A stretch of DNA of 26,941 nt from a virus. The notes beneath the pieces were generated by a model that saw nothing but the letters and a program-made list of their open reading frames with translations, had not been told where the DNA came from and ran no database searches. The position numbers and the translations under genes were made by a program. Below, in pieces: positions 23,208 to 26,941 of the stretch (positions are counted from its first letter, which is position 1; every line of letters begins with the position of its first letter). The stretch covers positions 1-26,941 of the IMG/VR virus record IMGVR_UViG_3300046369_001449; one strand, 5' to 3'.

Positions 23208-24839
23208 CTATAAGTTAGATAAATCTTTAACATAGATTTTACCATAGAATTCTGGTCTTACCATTTTCTTAGCGTATCTAGTCATTACACCTCTTCTTGG
23301 TGTAAAGTTAGTTGGGTCATATACAAGAGGAGTCATGATTAATGGTACATACGGTGCATATACAGCTCCAGTTTCAAGGAAGTTACTTCCTTTAAATCCT
23401 AATAAGATTTCGTTAGAAGTCATATAAGGGTTTTTGTAAACTGTGTATCTGTTTGCAATAGAACCAACAGTAGTTACACCAGCTGCGAAAGATGAAGCAT
23501 CTTTATCAGCAGATACAGTAAATCCTGGGATAGATTCTAAAATAGTACATACATCAGGAGAAGCAACTACGAAGTTAGCACCACCTCTTAAAGTTAATTG
23601 GTGAATCTTGTTCGAAACTTTGTTAAGTTTAGCACCTAAAGTCTGGAACCAAGAGTTCTTAGTGTAAGCTGCAGAGTTAGAACCAGCTAACCATACATTT
23701 TGGATTGAATCAAACTCTTCACCTAAAGTTACTGACCAGTATTCAGTTGTTAATGCGTTAGACTTTAACATATCTAAGATTTCTAAGTCAATCTCTAATG
23801 AGATATACTCAGATAACATAGAAGTTAATTCAGCCTCAGCATCAATACTGTGGTAAGCATTTAAATCTTGAGCTAATTCAGGTGTCCATACAGCCTTAAG
23901 TTTTCTAGTCTTAGCAACAATTGCCTCTGACTTCAACTCAAGGTCAACTTCTGGAATTTCTAAATCGAATCCAGATGCTGATGAATTTGAACCAAGTGCG
24001 TTACCTTTAGCTTCGAAATCACCTCTATCAGATGCAACTGGTTGCTCTGAGAAGTAGATGTTATCGATAGTTGAAGGGTCACTAGCACCTACTGCAATCT
24101 TCACGATAAATGCAACGTTAGTTCCATCTTCTGAAGTGTGTGCAGGATAGTAATCAGTAATTGCTGAATCAGCGATTCTGAAACTTCTTACTGCATCAAA
24201 ATCAGCGTTTGATAAATCAGATTTAGCAACTTCTACTTTTGCTAATGTTCCAGCTGCGATTGAAGCTGAAAGTGATGAATCATAAGATACATCAGCTAAT
24301 GAAGCTGAATCCCATGATACAGTTGATTTACCTGCAGCTGCAGTTTCGTTTAGAGTATATCCAAACGCACCGTCTCCGTAAAGACCGTTTTCAGCTTGTT
24401 TTGTTTGACCAAAACCAGCGTCAATAGTAGCACCACCAGCACCACCAAATAAAGAACCAGCTGCACCATCACTTCTACCAGCTTGGCCATTAGTTCCATA
24501 TTTAAAGTCTAAGTAAAATATTAGACCTGAAGGTAAGTTCATTGGTTGTACACTAACGAATTCTTTCGATGCAATTTCACCGAAGATTCTTCTTACTAAT
24601 GGAAGGGCTACCCCACTCCATTCTTCACTACCCGCTGATGTTCCAGTCGAAGTAGCTTCATCAAGCAATTGTTTTGCTTGGTTTTCTAACAATACAGAAA
24701 TCTGTGATTGTTCTCTTTCTCCTAAACCTTCAAGAAGTCCAGTTTGTTCCCATTTTCCTTTAAGCTCTCTTGTTTCAGCAAGCATTACAGACTGTGGGTT
24801 CTTTCCTTCCATCAATTTAGATAAATCAAAATTTGCCAT
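23208..24839 (-). CDS. 23: Major capsid protein, T4 gp23-like
   Basis: At 543 residues it is close to T4 gp23 (521). Collinear landmarks: ILVLLENQAKQLLDE-like N-terminal helix (~47-61); VRRIFGEIASKEFVSVQPMN at ~81-100, where T4 has VRRAIPNL..F.ICGVQPMN; LDFKYGT; SMLSEYISLEIDLEILDML; NFVVASPDVCTILESI; and near the end YKNPYMTSNEILLGFKGSNF, GAVYAPYVPL, DPTNFTPRRGVMTRYAKK. The protein forms the hexamers of the elongated head. T4 gp23 is cut by the gp21 protease after ...LTE; here QLLDE ending at Glu61, followed by ATSTGTSAG, is the equivalent (L/I)xE site, so mature capsid would begin near Ala62 (inference). AAGGAG lies 8 bases before the ATG, a strong initiation site. It lies 23 bases after gp22, as in T4, where 22 also precedes 23. 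Confidence 0.96.
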   Translation of the reverse strand: MANFDLSKLMEGKNPQSVMLAETRELKGKWEQTGLLEGLGEREQSQISVLLENQAKQLLDEATSTGTSAGSEEWSGVALPLVRRIFGEIASKEFVSVQPMNLPSGLIFYLDFKYGTNGQAGRSDGAAGSLFGGAGGATIDAGFGQTKQAENGLYGDGAFGYTLNETAAAGKSTVSWDSASLADVSYDSSLSASIAAGTLAKVEVAKSDLSNADFDAVRSFRIADSAITDYYPAHTSEDGTNVAFIVKIAVGASDPSTIDNIYFSEQPVASDRGDFEAKGNALGSNSSASGFDLEIPEVDLELKSEAIVAKTRKLKAVWTPELAQDLNAYHSIDAEAELTSMLSEYISLEIDLEILDMLKSNALTTEYWSVTLGEEFDSIQNVWLAGSNSAAYTKNSWFQTLGAKLNKVSNKIHQLTLRGGANFVVASPDVCTILESIPGFTVSADKDASSFAAGVTTVGSIANRYTVYKNPYMTSNEILLGFKGSNFLETGAVYAPYVPLIMTPLVYDPTNFTPRRGVMTRYAKKMVRPEFYGKIYVKDLSNL

Positions 24840-24862
24840 TTTTTTATCTCCTTAATAATTTG

Positions 24863-26119
24863 TTAATTAATGTTAGCAAGTTTTTTGAATCTTTCTGCCA
24901 TCACATTAGTTGATTCAGTAATTACTTCCTTTTTAGGAGCAGTACTTGCAACTGGTTTAGATGCGAATGATTCGTTAATTTTCTTACTTGATTTTACTCT
25001 TTTTGTAGTTCCATTAATCTTGAAACTCTCAGCTAATGTTGAGAATACAAGTTTAACTTCTCTTACGTTACCAGTTCTGTCTAATGTTTCAACAACTTTC
25101 ATTTTCTGGTCGTTGTTTAAGTCATAAGACCTGAACAATTTGTTTGTGTAAAGTAATTTTGCGTTTAACAAGTTAACTTCATTGATAGTAGATTTAAGTT
25201 CCTTGATAGTAGACATTGCCTCTTCCAATTCAGCTTTAACCTCTTCGATTTCGTTACCTTCTTCAACACCTTCTTCATCAGATTCTTCTTCATCTTCAGA
25301 AATATCACCATAACCCATCTCTTTTAAGATTTCGTTAAGGTCAATTTCTTCATCTAAATCTTCATCTTCAGATACTTCTTCTTCTACCTCTTCATCGTGA
25401 GTTTCTTCACCTTCAGAGTGTCCGTATCCTTCTTCGTGTTTCTCATCTTCATGAGAACCAACAGCGTCATCAGCGATATCTTCAACTTCTTCCTTTTCTT
25501 CATCATCAAGTTCTTCTTCAACTTCAGCTTCTTCTTCGTGAGAATCTTCTTCAAGTTGTGATTCAAGTTCTTTAATGATTGATTCAAGGTCAAGTTCGTC
25601 ATCATCTGACTCTTCTTCAGAAACAACATCTTCTTCACCTTCAGAGTTGTAAGCACCTTCTTCAACTTCCTCACCTTCAGAATCTTCTTCTTCTGTGATT
25701 TCGTCTCCTTCAGTTACTTCTTCTCCTTCAGCGATTTCTACGTTGTCATCTTCTTTCCCAACCTCAGAAGATTCAACTTCTGTATCAGGATTTCCTTGAG
25801 CTATGTCTGATGATGAGTTAGCGTCATCTGCTGGAGATTTATTTTCTCCATCACCAATATCAGATGCATCTCCATCAGGAGCATCATCCTTATCGTACTC
25901 TTCATTAACTTCTTCTTCTTCGGTTACAGCAGTAGTTTCTTCTACTTCTTCCTTTTCCTCATCACCTTCTTCAATTTCTTGTTGAAGTTTTTGAGAAAGG
26001 ATAGATTGTAATCTTGGAGTGAAAGCCTCTTCAAGAGCGATTTTAGCATTAGCGATAGCAGTTTCACGAACAGCTTTAGCATCAGCGATAGCTTCTTTTA
26101 ACAAATTTGAATTTGCCAT
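24863..26119 (-). CDS. 22: Prohead core / scaffold protein, T4 gp22-like, highly acidic
   Basis: This is a 418-residue protein. Residues 1-47 are helical (MANSNLLKEAIADAKAVRET, ALEEAFTPRLQSIL). Residues ~48-285 are extraordinarily rich in Glu and Asp. The C-terminal third has a coiled coil (EVKAELEEAMSTIKELKSTI), then LLNAKLLYTNKLFRSYDLNN, KMKVVETLDRTGNVREVKLV and a basic KRVKSSKK segment, ending ERFKKLANIN. The conserved N- and C-terminal parts and position directly before gp23 identify it as the scaffold around which the capsid shell assembles and which the gp21 protease then degrades. It is much longer than T4 gp22 (269 residues) because of the acidic middle. Several LEE and IxE-type sites could serve as cleavage points. 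AAAGG lies 8 bases before the ATG, after a long leader. The acidic stretch makes the coding strand strongly purine-rich. Confidence 0.9.
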   Translation of the reverse strand: MANSNLLKEAIADAKAVRETAIANAKIALEEAFTPRLQSILSQKLQQEIEEGDEEKEEVEETTAVTEEEEVNEEYDKDDAPDGDASDIGDGENKSPADDANSSSDIAQGNPDTEVESSEVGKEDDNVEIAEGEEVTEGDEITEEEDSEGEEVEEGAYNSEGEEDVVSEEESDDDELDLESIIKELESQLEEDSHEEEAEVEEELDDEEKEEVEDIADDAVGSHEDEKHEEGYGHSEGEETHDEEVEEEVSEDEDLDEEIDLNEILKEMGYGDISEDEEESDEEGVEEGNEIEEVKAELEEAMSTIKELKSTINEVNLLNAKLLYTNKLFRSYDLNNDQKMKVVETLDRTGNVREVKLVFSTLAESFKINGTTKRVKSSKKINESFASKPVASTAPKKEVITESTNVMAERFKKLANIN

Positions 26120-26212
26120 AATAGTTACCTTTCGTTTTGTTTCGTGAAAATATTAAGGGATTTTCAATAAGATTAGTTTTCAAGGTTTTTTTGGTCACCT
26201 CACATAAGAATC

Positions 26213-26256
26213 GTGGGTATTCATTAACCTAAGTATAAACCCACATTAGGTGGGTT
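26213..26256 (-). other. Leader structure between bS21 and gp22: hairpin or alternative pseudoknot
   Basis: A hairpin AACCCAC/GTGGGTT with a 5-base loop lies at 26238-26256. It competes with a second arrangement: GTGGGT at 26213-26218 can pair with ACCCAC at 26239-26244, and ACCTAA at 26227-26232 with TTAGGT at 26246-26251. These two helices cross, as in an H-type pseudoknot. Only a short U stretch follows the simple hairpin, so it is a poor terminator. The region lies in the leader of gp22, and could act in attenuation, mRNA stability or protein binding. Confidence 0.45.
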
Positions 26257-26264
26257 ATTCAGTA

Positions 26265-26272
26265 TATAAATA
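26265..26272 (-). promoter_or_regulatory. Late-promoter-like octamer upstream of gp22
   Basis: In gene direction ATAGATTGTATATTTATATAC contains TATTTATA. It lies about 146-153 bases before the gp22 ATG and just after the bS21 stop, so a transcript from here would carry a ~140-base leader with the structure at 26213-26256. The ATAGATT element beside it is shared with the site at 12583-12590. Confidence 0.38.
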
Positions 26273-26292
26273 TACAATCTATAATAAAAGCG

Positions 26293-26598
26293 TTATTTTT
26301 TATTAGATTTATTTTTATCTTGTGTTTTAGAACCTTTTTTCTTTTTTCTTTTTTTAGTAGGTAAACTTACTTTTGTATTACCTTCTGAAATTTTATCAAG
26401 TATAGTAAGTTTATATTGTTCTCTAACAGCTTGTTGTTTTTGTTTTCTTCGGATGGTTGTGGGTTTTATGTAGTATTTTCTTTCTCTTAATTCCAAAAGG
26501 TGACCCGAATCCATAACACCTCGTTTAAACTTTTTAAGTGCTCTGTTAATATCTCCTTTGATAACTTTAACAGAAACTAATTTTTTACCTTTACTCAT
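26293..26598 (-). CDS. rpsU: Phage-encoded small-subunit ribosomal protein bS21
   Basis: This is a 101-residue protein. Residues ~8-65 match the bS21 family: VKVIKGDINRALKKFKRGVM followed by DSGHLLELRERKYYIKPTTI and RRKQKQQA. The cellular pattern is VRENE..D.ALRRFKR...KAGVL.E.R.REFYEKPT..RKR....A. Bacterial bS21 is ~57-75 residues; this one has an extra ~30-residue Lys-rich tail (KKRKKKKGSK). In the ribosome bS21 sits on the 30S platform near the 3' end of 16S rRNA and the mRNA Shine-Dalgarno helix, and it can leave and rejoin the subunit. Phage bS21 genes have been described in SAR11 phages and in many uncultivated viruses, and such proteins can replace the host copy. Here it lies among head genes, just before gp22, so it is probably made late. 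Its AAAGGAG is only one base from the ATG, and no other start fits because an in-frame TAA precedes it. Confidence 0.92.
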   Translation of the reverse strand: MSKGKKLVSVKVIKGDINRALKKFKRGVMDSGHLLELRERKYYIKPTTIRRKQKQQAVREQYKLTILDKISEGNTKVSLPTKKRKKKKGSKTQDKNKSNKK

Positions 26599-26606
26599 TC
26601 TCCTTT
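26599..26606 (-). promoter_or_regulatory. Ribosome binding site of bS21 with abnormally short spacing
   Basis: In gene direction AAAGGAG is followed by a single A and then ATG. Other genes here have 6-10 bases between the purine-rich site and the start (gp13, gp14, gp22, gp23). An in-frame TAA upstream and the absence of nearby alternative starts make this ATG the only candidate. Confidence 0.7.
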
Positions 26607-26644
26607 ATTTAGTGTAACAATTATAAGTATATATATTTTATTTT

Positions 26645-26941
26645 TTAAGAACCTTTACCAGTTCCACTTTTTCTTCCTTTTGTATGTGTAGAAACATTAA
26701 TAGGTTTTTTACCCTGTCCTGCAGATGATTTACCACCTCTATTGGATTTGTTTTGTGCTGCTCTTTTTCTACGAGTTGCAGATTCTTTTTCTTTTTTACT
26801 CATAGATGCGGCTTTCTTGGCAGGAACACATTTAGCATATCCTTTTTTCTTACCACTTGTACCACATGGAGGATGTTTACCACTTTTATCTTTTTTACCG
26901 ATATTAACCCACTTGGATTTAAACCAGTTTCTCAAATCTTC
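26645..26941 (-). CDS. Small Lys-rich, Cys-containing protein (5' end outside window)
   Basis: The frame is open to the right edge. An in-frame TTG at 26935 is possible, but the two codons before it (Glu, Asp) continue the frame, and proteins of this type usually begin with a Met followed by E-D-L-R. So the true start is probably just outside the window. At least 98 residues are present. The N-terminal part has EDLRNWFKSKWVNIGKKDK, then HPPCGTSGKKKGYAKCVPA with Cys in PCG and KCV, then KAASMSKKEKESATRRKRAA and a Gly/Lys/Ser-rich tail. I recognise the W..KW..I......CG.......KCVP....SMSK.E....RRK pattern from small proteins of T4-like marine phages and some algal viruses (DUF5872-like, from memory). 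Function unknown; the basic tail suggests nucleic-acid binding, and the paired Cys may bind metal. It ends 46 bases before bS21. Confidence 0.82.
   Translation of the reverse strand, partial: EDLRNWFKSKWVNIGKKDKSGKHPPCGTSGKKKGYAKCVPAKKAASMSKKEKESATRRKRAAQNKSNRGGKSSAGQGKKPINVSTHTKGRKSGTGKGS

Noticed and set aside
25384-25674. A 96-codon minus-strand frame inside gp22 encoding a Lys/Leu-rich peptide.
   Set aside because: It is the shifted reading of the GAA-rich acidic insert (GAA read as AAG), which explains the composition; no independent start signal is seen.
901-25985. Open frames of 60-121 codons on the plus strand, for example 5077-5442, 7516-7848, 17011-17337 and 25803-25985.
   Set aside because: Each lies wholly or almost wholly antisense to a well-supported minus-strand gene. 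They arise from repetitive coding in AT-rich DNA, have biased low-complexity translations and show no recognised domain.
19489-26941. A Bacteroidota host, suggested by AT richness, the TATATTTA element (similar to the TAnnTTTG promoter box) and the bS21 gene.
   Set aside because: Many genes have good AGGAG-type ribosome binding sites, which those hosts largely do not use, and the bS21 KPTT segment is not typical of them. The evidence is too thin either way to name a host.

Overview
This window is the late structural region of an AT-rich, T4-like (myovirus-type) bacteriophage, probably from a marine or other aquatic setting. The diagnostic genes are a T4-type major capsid protein (gp23), an acidic scaffold (gp22), and neck and tail-completion proteins resembling gp13, gp14 and gp15. 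The fibre genes carry modules familiar from marine T4-like phages: a GMFAHVHG-type motif, a GDLWW..YYDGYWV motif, a TTTTVDSTTVQIGDN module and S74 chaperone domains. All genes lie on the minus strand, so transcription runs from high to low coordinates. No tRNA, CRISPR array, integrase or insertion sequence is visible. No stretch above 300 bases lacks a gene; the longest gap is about 173 bases.

Head and neck block (26941 down to 19489). In order of transcription: a small Lys-rich protein with two Cys, cut by the window edge; a phage-encoded ribosomal protein bS21; scaffold gp22; capsid gp23 followed by a strong intrinsic terminator; then gp13-, gp14- and gp15-like proteins and two small unrecognised beta-rich proteins. 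From gp13 onward the genes touch or overlap by a few bases and read as one operon. Terminase, portal, sheath, tube and prohead protease are not in the window and presumably lie upstream.

Fibre block (19487 down to 1). About 19 kb holds seven consecutive fibre-type genes: 2076, 196, 1134, 1398, 210 and 1234 residues, plus one cut by the left edge. They share Ser/Gly-rich peptide modules (SGSSQV, DLRYLEINGD, GDGSxLT), a common N-terminal adaptor (MAQIIKLKR...GELA) and, in three cases, the same C-terminal tail IDGG(S/T)(I/F). Two end in S74 intramolecular chaperone domains. The largest carries tandem cadherin/Ig-like domains. Near-identical DNA blocks recur within and between these genes, so the locus looks like a recombining fibre cassette array.

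Control. Six of the eight intergenic gaps longer than 35 bases contain the octamer TATTTATA read in the direction of the genes. This is the exact reverse complement of the T4 late promoter box TATAAATA, and it usually sits 20-40 bases before a start codon. Most starts have AGGAG- or AAAGGA-like ribosome binding sites, which suggests a host that uses Shine-Dalgarno initiation. The host cannot be named from this sequence.
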